Positions 15,965 through 22,459 of a DNA stretch of 25,699 bases are shown piece by piece. Numbering within the stretch: position 1 is the first letter of the stretch; each line of letters starts with the position of its first letter. Source of the DNA: a virus; the IMG/VR virus record IMGVR_UViG_3300042879_000179, positions 1-25,699 of that record. One strand, written 5' to 3'. The position numbers and the translations under genes are program-made. Under the pieces are notes generated by a model. It did no database searches. It was not told the DNA's origin and saw nothing but the letters and a program-made list of their open reading frames with translations.

Positions 15965-16731
15965 GGGATAACAGCTCCGAATGCGTTGATTAGGGTGGTC
16001 ACGCGGGCGTCAAGTAGGGCGAGGTCCAGGGCCTCGCCTATGCTGTAGAAGGCGAGGCGGGCGTTGGTGCGAGCTTGAGCAGCAGCCGTCCCAAAAACTC
16101 CTATATTTTCATTTAGGGGGGTTTGAGAAGTTATAGTATCTGCAAAGTTTGCGCCATTAACCCGTGCGGCAGTCGCGGTGATTGTAGTCCTTACCCCCCC
16201 GACAAAGCCAACGCCGTTTCCATTGTTAGAGGCAACGGCGTTGGAGTTGATTCGCTGCGAAATGCCTGTCGCAAGAAATGAAATCAATGCAGACCTTCCT
16301 GGACTATTTGACGTGGCAACAAGAAGGGAGTCGGCAGTAGCGACTGAAGTTTGAAAAACAGCCAAGTGCTTACTATTCTGCGGATCAGCATTATTATCCC
16401 TATTGCTATTCAAATACTTCGTACTCCCATTCCCCACAAGCCCCGTCTTGCGGTTGTAATCCCCCGCCACAAAATTGAAATTCGTCGGCGCAGGCCCCAC
16501 CAGCGGCACCAACGCACCAGCCAGTGTGCGGGCACCGGCCATGATGCAGGAGGCTTTGACCGCTGGCCAGATGCCATCAGCTTTGCAGCCAATCACAAAC
16601 GCATTGATCGCATCGCGCACTGCGGTTTCCAGTGCCTGGCCATCGGCGGTCTCGACGGCGGTGATGTAGGCCAATGCGTCCGGGTCGAGTGCAACTTCAA
16701 ACCTCCCCGTTCCAACCCAGATAATCGCCAT
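15961..16731 (-). CDS. Putative lectin-like/adhesin structural protein with AT-rich core
   Basis: This 256-residue protein starts at ATG 16731 (TGATG overlap). The N-terminus (AYITAVETADGQALETAVRDAINAFVIGCKADGIWPAVKASCIMAGARTLAGALVPLVG) is a helical adaptor that I recall from several phage fibre-type proteins. It is followed by PTNFNFVAGDYNRKTGLVGNGSTKYLNSNRDNN, then a beta-rich part with many Ser, Asn and Thr residues, typical of a concanavalin-type sandwich, and a final helix (ARLAFYSIGEALDLALLDARVTTLINAF). The middle third (about 16085-16440) is markedly AT-richer, about 45-50% G+C, than both ends and the neighbours, suggesting replacement by recombination. A sugar-binding or surface-adhesion role is inference. 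Confidence 0.6.
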   Translation of the reverse strand: MAIIWVGTGRFEVALDPDALAYITAVETADGQALETAVRDAINAFVIGCKADGIWPAVKASCIMAGARTLAGALVPLVGPAPTNFNFVAGDYNRKTGLVGNGSTKYLNSNRDNNADPQNSKHLAVFQTSVATADSLLVATSNSPGRSALISFLATGISQRINSNAVASNNGNGVGFVGGVRTTITATAARVNGANFADTITSQTPLNENIGVFGTAAAQARTNARLAFYSIGEALDLALLDARVTTLINAFGAVIP

Positions 16732-17396
16732 CAGCTCACCCTCTCCCAGATCAGCGATTCCCGTTCAGGGGTCGCGGGATCATCCGGCAGGAACTGCCCG
16801 CCCTCGCCACGGGATTGCGTCACCACCCACAGATCGCCGGCAGCGTCCACCCACTCCTGACCCACGCTTGCGGCAGCAGGCCGCAGTGAGCCGCCCAGTG
16901 CCGCCACGAATCCATCGGGCAGGTGGAGGGCAATCGCCAGTGCGCGCACCTCCTGCAGCAGCTCGGCGGACACCAGCCCCAGCCGGCGTAGGCCCAGCCA
17001 GGCTGCCCGAAAATCGTCCACGTCACCGCCACCGGCAGCAGCCAGCAGGGTGGCAGGCAGGCTGAGCGCTGCAGCCGGGGCTGTGCTCACCCCGCCGCCC
17101 AGCAACGCATTGATCGCGGGGTGGCTCAACAGAGTGCGCTTAAACGTGCGCCAGTCAGCAATCGGCGCCGGCTCCGGGGTGTCCACCACGCTCCAGCCCC
17201 AGCGCCATTCGCCAGCTTCCAGGTCCACCGTGCGGGTCTGGTTGATCTGCTGGCCGGCGCCGGGCTCAGGGGGAGCCTCGCGCACTACGCGGAGCACTGC
17301 GTAGCGGGGGTCGAGCTGCTCGACCGGTTGATCATCCGCTCTGGGGTAATCCCGAATCTGAGCGGTCTGGGTGTCGAACAAGACGAGGTTTCGCAT
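16731..17396 (-). CDS. Unknown protein in the accessory cassette
   Basis: This 221-residue protein starts at ATG 17396, two bases after the TGA of the fibre-like gene. The N-terminus (MRNLVLFDTQTAQIRDYPRADD...LDPRYAVLRVVREAPP) is followed by VDLEAGEWRWGWSVVDTPEP, like the short domains next to phage fibres that help assembly. Then come helices (DWRTFKRTLLSHPAINALL, DDFRAAWLGLRRLGLVSAELLQEVRALAIALHLPDGFVAAL), and a C-terminal beta patch (VGQEWVDAAGDLWVVTQSRG...SLIWERV). The DWxxFxxxLLxxPA helix recurs in cyanophage hypothetical proteins I know of, without assigned function. It may help fold or attach its fibre-like neighbours. There is no membrane segment. Confidence 0.55.
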   Translation of the reverse strand: MRNLVLFDTQTAQIRDYPRADDQPVEQLDPRYAVLRVVREAPPEPGAGQQINQTRTVDLEAGEWRWGWSVVDTPEPAPIADWRTFKRTLLSHPAINALLGGGVSTAPAAALSLPATLLAAAGGGDVDDFRAAWLGLRRLGLVSAELLQEVRALAIALHLPDGFVAALGGSLRPAAASVGQEWVDAAGDLWVVTQSRGEGGQFLPDDPATPERESLIWERVS

Positions 17397-17398
17397 GA

Positions 17399-18517
17399 TC
17401 AGACCCTCCGCACGAATAGCGAAACCTTCAGGCCCGCACCGGCCACCGTTGAACCGATCTGGTCAATATCGATGCTGATCTCGGCGTCATCCGCCAGGCT
17501 GGAATCCGTGATCGTTGCGGCGCTGGCCGCGGTGGTGCTACTGAACTCGGTGGCGTCGATGCTGAGTTTCGTGCCCAGCACGCTGGCGCCTGCCTCGTTC
17601 ACGTCCACGATCAGCGTGCTGCCGGTCGGCGCTGTGTTCACATTGGCCCGCACCGCCAGCAGCGTGGCAGCAAACGGCATCCTGAATCGAATCCTGTTGG
17701 TGCCGGTGGTGAGGGCGGTGGACTCATCGCCTACCGGGATCACGATCACGTCATCCGGCAAGTTTTGATTTTTCCACAGCCCATCTGATGCCAGCCGGAG
17801 CACCTGCCCGGTGGTGGCGCCACTCAGCAGCACATCATGCAGCTCGGCCAGCTCAAGGCCGTTGTCCACCTTGACGTAGAGGATCCCTGCGGCGCCGGCT
17901 GCCTGCTTCACGCAGTAGCCGCACACCACACCATGCGCCGGCTGGGTTGGGCGGGTGGTTGTCAGCTGACCGGCAGTTTCGCTCAGCCAAACGATCTGGC
18001 CCTCGGTGAGCGTTGCGGTGCTGATCCCATCCAGCAGGCCCACCGCCACGACATAGCCGAAGTCGTTGATTGCAATCGCTTGCTGTGCCAGGCCGAGCGT
18101 CTGTGACGCCGTCGCCTCTGTGCTCGCGTCAGCCAGCGCCACTGTGAGAGTGGTGCCGCTGCTGCCGGTCTGATAGACCGCCGCGCCTTTCGGGATCAAA
18201 ACACCGGAGTTATTGCGCACGTACTTGCGCACCAGCGTGGCTGAATCGACCGTGATGCTGTCGAGCTTGGTCTTGTCCGCCGAGCTCTGCAGTCCTGCCG
18301 CGCTGATGGTCGCCTCGGGCAGTACCACATCGGCGCCCGTGGAGCTCGCCAGCGTCCGGGTGGCGGCGGTGTAGCTCAGGTCTGTGCCGGGGGCCAGATT
18401 CGCGATCGCCTGGGTGCTGGCGTCCACCGTGGCGCCGTTCTGATCCATCGGCACCCGCTCGGTTCCATCGAGCGGGGTCGTGGCGTTCGGCAGGCCTGTG
18501 ATCGTGGTTTCAGCCAT
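17399..18517 (-). CDS. Fibre-like structural protein between head and tail genes
   Basis: This 372-residue protein starts at ATG 18517, two bases after the FII-like stop. The N-terminus (TTITGLPNATTPLDGTERVPMDQNG...STQAIANLA) is the same kind of fibre-attachment domain as in the 815-residue fibre. The middle (residues about 95-240: LVRKYVRNNSGVLIPKGAAVYQTG, ALADASTEATASQTLGLAQQAI, AINDFGYVVAVGLLDGI) is a beta module common in phage structural proteins. The C-terminus (RIRFRMPFAATLLAVRANVNTAPTGSTLIVDVNEAGASVL...EISIDIDQIGSTVAGAGLKVSLFV) is a sandwich domain widespread in virion proteins. A fibre gene here, beside head-joining genes, is unusual and may encode a head or neck fibre. Confidence 0.7.
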   Translation of the reverse strand: MAETTITGLPNATTPLDGTERVPMDQNGATVDASTQAIANLAPGTDLSYTAATRTLASSTGADVVLPEATISAAGLQSSADKTKLDSITVDSATLVRKYVRNNSGVLIPKGAAVYQTGSSGTTLTVALADASTEATASQTLGLAQQAIAINDFGYVVAVGLLDGISTATLTEGQIVWLSETAGQLTTTRPTQPAHGVVCGYCVKQAAGAAGILYVKVDNGLELAELHDVLLSGATTGQVLRLASDGLWKNQNLPDDVIVIPVGDESTALTTGTNRIRFRMPFAATLLAVRANVNTAPTGSTLIVDVNEAGASVLGTKLSIDATEFSSTTAASAATITDSSLADDAEISIDIDQIGSTVAGAGLKVSLFVRRV

Positions 18518-18519
18518 GC

Positions 18520-18879
18520 CTACAGAATGCGGAGTTGCTTGTTATTCAGAGTCGTGATCCGCAGGCCGCTCAGCGTGGTGAGGTACGTGACAGCTGCCTC
18601 CACCATCTCCAGCACCATCACGCAGAACCGGCCATCAGCTAGCCGTAGCGGCTCATGCTGCAGCCTGTAGGTCTGCCCTTCGTGCTGCACCTGGTCGCCA
18701 TACTGCAAACCGCCGAACTGATCAGTCCTGGCAGTCAGCGCATAGTCCACCGTCACCACGTTGTCATTCATAATGATCTGGCTGGCGCGGTCCATAAACC
18801 CCAAACCAACAACGGCCCCAGCAGTGACGCTGGAGCCGAAGTCAGCCAGCAGGAAATCATCGGGGATTTCCTGGATCAT
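18520..18879 (-). CDS. Head-tail joining protein, lambda FII-like
   Basis: This 119-residue protein starts at ATG 18879, two bases after the preceding TGA. The sequence DDFLLADFGSSVTAGAVVGLGFMDRAS...VDYALTARTDQFGGLQYGDQVQHEGQTYRLQHEPLRLADGRFCVMVLEM matches the plan of the phage attachment protein FII: an 'FxxDFG' opening, a 'xArT...l..GD.v..dG..Y.v...ep..dG...l.L' core, and a final strand. FII-type proteins bind the head connector and give the tail its docking site. The last 25 residues (VEAAVTYLTTLSGLRITTLNNKQLRIL) extend beyond the usual end and are unexplained. Confidence 0.7.
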   Translation of the reverse strand: MIQEIPDDFLLADFGSSVTAGAVVGLGFMDRASQIIMNDNVVTVDYALTARTDQFGGLQYGDQVQHEGQTYRLQHEPLRLADGRFCVMVLEMVEAAVTYLTTLSGLRITTLNNKQLRIL

Positions 18880-18881
18880 GG

Positions 18882-19262
18882 TCAGACCGCGTAACGGGCG
18901 CCGCCGACTGCCACACAGCTCACGGCAGCCGAGTAGGAGGATGCCAGGCCGGAGAAGTTGATGCGCAGGAAGGGGCGCAGTTCCTCGCGGGCAACCGCCA
19001 CTTTCTGGGTGCTGGCAGTAGCGGTCAGCTGAGCGAACGCGCCGTTGGGCACGTCTTCATAAGTGCCGCCGACGGTCAGCGAGTGCTGCAGCTTGGCGTT
19101 GATGGTTCCCGTCGAACTGGTGCCGGCGCTCAGGATGAACAGGGCGTCACCATCGATGCCCGACAGATCGACGCCGGTGGTGTCGCTGTTGGAGCTGAGG
19201 GTCGCGGGAGTGCGGATGTTGAAGGTCTGGAGTTGCTCCAGGTTTCTGAGTTCAATGGCCAT
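18882..19262 (-). CDS. Predicted virion structural protein, possible head decoration
   Basis: This 126-residue protein starts at ATG 19262 with GGAGG 8 bases upstream, overlapping the end of the small gene before it. The sequence DALFILSAGTSSTGTINAKLQHSLTVGGTYEDVPNGAFAQL...EELRPFLRINFSG...AVSCVAVGGARYAV is an all-beta pattern found in many phage proteins encoded just after the capsid gene ('aKLqhS.dGtty.Dv..aaf...RpflRv...g...svvavGg.ry'). The strong ribosome binding site fits high expression. A decoration protein or head-completion part is likely from position; I cannot name the family. Confidence 0.6.
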   Translation of the reverse strand: MAIELRNLEQLQTFNIRTPATLSSNSDTTGVDLSGIDGDALFILSAGTSSTGTINAKLQHSLTVGGTYEDVPNGAFAQLTATASTQKVAVAREELRPFLRINFSGLASSYSAAVSCVAVGGARYAV

Positions 19263-19265
19263 TGA

Positions 19266-19487
19266 TCAATCCTCCGGGGTGGGGGTGGGGTCAGGGGTGG
19301 AAGTCTTTGCAGAGCGCCGCAGCTTGGGTGGACAGGCCGGGGCGGGCTCAAGTTCGGGCTCTGGCGCAATCGACGCCATGCCCAGCGCCAGCAGCTCGTT
19401 AGCTGGGCCTTGAGGAAGGTCAGCCACCTCACCCATAGCGAGGTGGCGACCGTCTGCTCTGCAGTTCGAGAGAATCTGCAGCCTCAT
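19266..19487 (-). CDS. Small protein after the capsid gene
   Basis: This 73-residue protein starts at ATG 19487, two bases after the capsid stop. The first half (MRLQILSNCRADGRHLAMGE and then VADLPQGPANELLALGMASI) is like the short 'k.l.n.r.dG..y..Ge..elp...A..Ll..G.a' proteins often found beside phage head genes. The second half is Pro/Glu-rich, then basic, then Pro/Thr-rich (PPKLRRSAKTSTPDPTPTPED), probably disordered. It stands where lambda has FI. The function is unknown; a role in head completion or DNA packaging is guesswork from position. Confidence 0.6.
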   Translation of the reverse strand: MRLQILSNCRADGRHLAMGEVADLPQGPANELLALGMASIAPEPELEPAPACPPKLRRSAKTSTPDPTPTPED

Positions 19488-19489
19488 AA

Positions 19490-21490
19490 TCAGGTGCCCA
19501 GAGCGAACGACTGCGGACGGCGAACCGCCACGTCGAAGTCCTGATGCACGGTCAGGATCACCTGGCCGCTGGCGCTCTGGGTGTAGGGGTCAACCACCAC
19601 ATCCAGGCCGCTCCACATGCCCACCACGCAATCGGCAAAGTTGCCGAACAGAACATCGTTCAGCTGCATCTGGTTGGACACGGTGAACTGGTAGCCGTTC
19701 ACAGTGCCGGCATCGGTTATGATGTAGTCAGAGCCAGCCGAGGATGCCCTCAGGGTCTGCTTCAGGGCGCCGCGCACCACGCTGTTGCCGATGTAGCGCA
19801 TCGAGCCGGCGTCGAGGTTGTCGATCGCCAGTTCGGTTTCCAAGTCCACGTAGTCGGCCCAGTCGCCGCAGTTGTGGGTGGTGGAGCCGTCGCCGCCGAG
19901 GCTCACAGGGAATGCCTTGGCGGTGCCGCCGCCCAAGGTCACGCTGCCGATGCCGGTGGTGTTGATGATGCCCAGCGGCTGACCGTTGGAGCCGGTGCCA
20001 TAACCGATGGTGTAATCCATGCCCAAAGCGACAGACTCGGCCATGTCGATCCGTACCAGGTTCTCCACGTCAGGGGAGCTCTGGATCATCATCCGGCGGC
20101 TGATCGGCACGCGAACGCCGATGGTCCGGGGGATCATGTTCACCAGGCCGAAGGTGAGCTTGCTGTTGGCAACCCCAGCATTCTCGCCGACAAAGTAATA
20201 CTGGCTGGAGCTGAGCTTCTTGGGAATCTCAACGTTGCCCTCCAGGCCGGAGAGCATGGTGAGGCCGCTGTTCAGGAAGGCGCTGCGGTTGCGGATCAGG
20301 TCAATGAACTGCGCATCGAGCCGATCGGTGCCGACCAGTGCGCCGCCATCGCCGAAGGTGCCGACCACCTGGCCGGGGGTCTCAGCAGCGCGGCTGGAGC
20401 CCAGCACTTCCCAGGGGATCAGCACGCCGTTGGCAGAGCGGCTGTGCTTGGCCTGGGCGGCACGGGCCACCTCCAGCTCAAAGCCGGCGGCCTCAGCGGT
20501 ACGGGGGTTGGGGTCGGCCAAGTAGGCGGCGACGCGCAGGAAGCTGTAGCGCTTCACCTCACGCTTGCTCAGGCCCAGCTCAGCGCCGCCGGCATCGTGC
20601 ACGCGGCCCTCGAAGGACACCTTGCGCATGCCGATCTGTTCCATCACCACCGCACGGGCGGCATCGATGGAAGCTTCGTCATTGATGAGTTTCTCGACCA
20701 GCTCCGGGAGTTGGAACTGGTCACACATGCCGCGGATGGCTGCGACGCGTTCACGCTCGGCCTGCCGGGCGTTCTGCGCCACCTCCTCCACGTTGATCGT
20801 TTCAGTGGTCATTGGGATTGGATCGGATGATTCAGTCCGCTCGGCGGTCTGTGCTGTCAGGCTATGGAGGGCCTTGCTAACGGCAGACTTGACCAACTCG
20901 GGGTCAATCGTCACGGTCGGCTCTGCCGGCGCGGGGGGCTCCGGGGTGGGCTCAGCAGCAGGCTCAGGCTCAGCCGCCGGCTCATCCATGGCGCGGCCCA
21001 GGCCTACGGTCTGGTCGGCGGGGACGGAAACGCTGGAGACCTCCAGGGCCTTCCATCTAGTCACGTAAAAGTCGCCGCTGCGCTCTTCGATGTCGTCAAT
21101 GCTGTAGGCGAACGAGACGTTTTTCGTAATGCCGGCTTCAATATCGACGCGGCGGCGGTGCTCTTCTGTTCCGCGTTCCGTAGTGTTTGGGCTCCACCGC
21201 ACCGTGGAGTACAGACGGCGATCGTCACCCAGCCAGGCCTTTTCAACAACGCCCAAGACCTTGTTGGGGTCATGCCCCCAGAGCCATGGCGCGCCGTCGT
21301 TCAATCGCGACAGGTCCATGGCGCCTTGCTCATGCACCAGGATCTCGCGGCCGAAGAATCGCTCTACGGGCGCCTCGCTAGAAAACGAGAATGTGAGCGT
21401 TTCGTCGGTTTTCTCTTCCAGCTGCATGCCGCCGGGCAGCTCTCGCCGCTGGGGGCCGCGCAGCTTCGTGAGATCTAGGGTGGAATCCAA
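19490..21490 (-). CDS. Fused prohead protease and major capsid protein (HK97-type)
   Basis: This 666-residue polyprotein joins two functions usually encoded separately. Residues 20-165 are an HK97 gp4-type prohead protease: DGAPWLWGHD gives His73, ITKNVSFAYSI gives Ser126, and WKALEVSSVSVPAD the third-strand acid near Glu150. A Pro/Glu/Ala linker (169-195) leads to a helical, scaffold-like delta region (about 190-285, AERERVAAIRGMCDQFQLPELVEKLINDEASIDAARAVV). The HK97-fold shell follows to the end. The start is TTG 21490 with no clear ribosome binding site; an in-frame TAG lies 24 bases further upstream. ATG 21427 (Met22) is a possible alternative start. Met227 could start a separate capsid chain, but no ribosome binding site precedes it. 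Confidence 0.9.
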   Translation of the reverse strand: MDSTLDLTKLRGPQRRELPGGMQLEEKTDETLTFSFSSEAPVERFFGREILVHEQGAMDLSRLNDGAPWLWGHDPNKVLGVVEKAWLGDDRRLYSTVRWSPNTTERGTEEHRRRVDIEAGITKNVSFAYSIDDIEERSGDFYVTRWKALEVSSVSVPADQTVGLGRAMDEPAAEPEPAAEPTPEPPAPAEPTVTIDPELVKSAVSKALHSLTAQTAERTESSDPIPMTTETINVEEVAQNARQAERERVAAIRGMCDQFQLPELVEKLINDEASIDAARAVVMEQIGMRKVSFEGRVHDAGGAELGLSKREVKRYSFLRVAAYLADPNPRTAEAAGFELEVARAAQAKHSRSANGVLIPWEVLGSSRAAETPGQVVGTFGDGGALVGTDRLDAQFIDLIRNRSAFLNSGLTMLSGLEGNVEIPKKLSSSQYYFVGENAGVANSKLTFGLVNMIPRTIGVRVPISRRMMIQSSPDVENLVRIDMAESVALGMDYTIGYGTGSNGQPLGIINTTGIGSVTLGGGTAKAFPVSLGGDGSTTHNCGDWADYVDLETELAIDNLDAGSMRYIGNSVVRGALKQTLRASSAGSDYIITDAGTVNGYQFTVSNQMQLNDVLFGNFADCVVGMWSGLDVVVDPYTQSASGQVILTVHQDFDVAVRRPQSFALGT
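20857..20868 (-). repeat. Junction motif copy inside the capsid gene (TCCATAGCCTGA)
   Basis: A full 12-base match to TCCRTAGCCTGA, here within coding sequence about 45 bases upstream of Met227 of the protease-capsid fusion. That is the boundary where unfused phages would have the gap between protease and capsid genes. Confidence 0.5.
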
Positions 21491-21509
21491 GGCCAGACAG
21501 TCGCTGGCG

Positions 21510-21521
21510 TCAGGCTATGGA
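21510..21521 (-). repeat. Junction motif copy (TCCATAGCCTGA)
   Basis: In the gap between the HNH gene stop (21526-21528) and the protease-capsid TTG (21490). It is followed by GCCAG-CGACTGT-CTGGC, a possible 5-bp hairpin one base before the TTG. Confidence 0.65.
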
Positions 21522-21525
21522 CTAC

Positions 21526-22401
21526 CTACGCCGCCAGCGCCAACGGAAGTTGACCCACCACGGCGGCAGGGCAATGGCGTTTAATCTTCCGCCAGCGTTG
21601 ATCCGTGAACCACGGTTGGCGGCGGTACCAAGCCTCAACCGGCGAGGCTTTCTTGCTGGTGTTGCACGTGGAGCAGGCCGGGATGATGTTGCTCGCCTCA
21701 TCGAGTCCGCCCTTGGTCAGGGCCAGCACGTGCTCAACGGTCAGCCGTTCGTACCTGCGGTTGCGTTCATGCCCGGCATCCACTCCGCAGAATGCACAGC
21801 GGTTGCTCCACAGCGCGAAGCGGGCGTCGATTTGCTGCTGCGTGACAGGATGCAGTGCCCGTCTCCTTGCTGCGCGCTTCCACGCAGAACGGCGGCGGCT
21901 GGCTTGACGTTCTTTATCAAGGTTGACTTTGCGCCACTGGCGGCAGTATTCACGATGCTTTTCTGGGTTTACCTCTCGATACCGGCGGCAACATTCACGC
22001 ATCCTGTCGCGATTGGCTTCGTAGTAACGACGGCATCTTTCGCGGTTTTCAGTGGGGTTTTCCAGCCGTTTTTGACGCTTATATTGCCGACACTTCTCGG
22101 CGTTTCTAGCGTAGTATAACCGATCTTGCTTGCGCCGATATTCAATGTTTAATCGATAGTAGCGACGGGCGAATTGGCGACAAGCGTCCGCATTTTGCGC
22201 ATAATAGGCACGTTGAGCAACACGCTTTTTCTCGGCAACCGTCGGCAACAGGTGGGTCCTGACTCGGGTGTGAGTCCATCCGACTATCCTGCCGATCTCC
22301 CGAATGCCAACGCCACACGCGGCGGCCACTTCTGCCGTGATTTGGTCTTGAACAGTGAACGGCTTGGCCTTTTGCCGCCCAGTCTGCGATACTGATGCCA
22401 T
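21526..22401 (-). CDS. HNH endonuclease with N-terminal basic repeats (probable homing-type mobile gene)
   Basis: This 291-residue protein starts at ATG 22399-22401. An N-terminal helix-turn-helix-like part (TAEVAAACGVGIREIGRIVGWTHTRVRTHL) is followed by about seven basic 15-16-residue repeats (RYYEANRDRMRECCR, RYREVNPEKHREYCR and others, residues about 60-175), typical of DNA-binding arms. The C-terminal HNH domain (202-251) has CAFC, TVEHVLAL (His224), SNIIPACSTCN (Asn238, Cys243, Cys246, Asn247). It cuts DNA and often drives its own spread between phages. The gene interrupts the usual portal-protease order, and its repeat region (about 21900-22250) is clearly AT-richer than its neighbours, supporting recent arrival. 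A role in terminase cutting, as for some HNH proteins beside terminases, is less likely here. Confidence 0.85.
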   Translation of the reverse strand: MASVSQTGRQKAKPFTVQDQITAEVAAACGVGIREIGRIVGWTHTRVRTHLLPTVAEKKRVAQRAYYAQNADACRQFARRYYRLNIEYRRKQDRLYYARNAEKCRQYKRQKRLENPTENRERCRRYYEANRDRMRECCRRYREVNPEKHREYCRQWRKVNLDKERQASRRRSAWKRAARRRALHPVTQQQIDARFALWSNRCAFCGVDAGHERNRRYERLTVEHVLALTKGGLDEASNIIPACSTCNTSKKASPVEAWYRRQPWFTDQRWRKIKRHCPAAVVGQLPLALAA

Positions 22402-22459
22402 CGGCCTGTGTCCTCAGGTTGGTCAAGCCTCGGGCTGGTGACACAGCGCCGGGGCACAC

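Noticed and set aside
18412-18419. HIP1 palindrome GCGATCGC as evidence for a cyanobacterial chromosome
   Set aside because: I find only one copy, about what base composition predicts, so there is no enrichment to use as host evidence.
15961-18517. Diversity-generating retroelement acting on the fibre-like or lectin-like gene
   Set aside because: No reverse transcriptase, template repeat or adenine-biased variable repeat is visible in the window.
19544-20830. 428-codon plus-strand open frame opposite the capsid gene
   Set aside because: It is a mirror of a GC-rich coding strand, rich in His, Ala and Val without recognisable motifs; the protease-capsid protein is certain.
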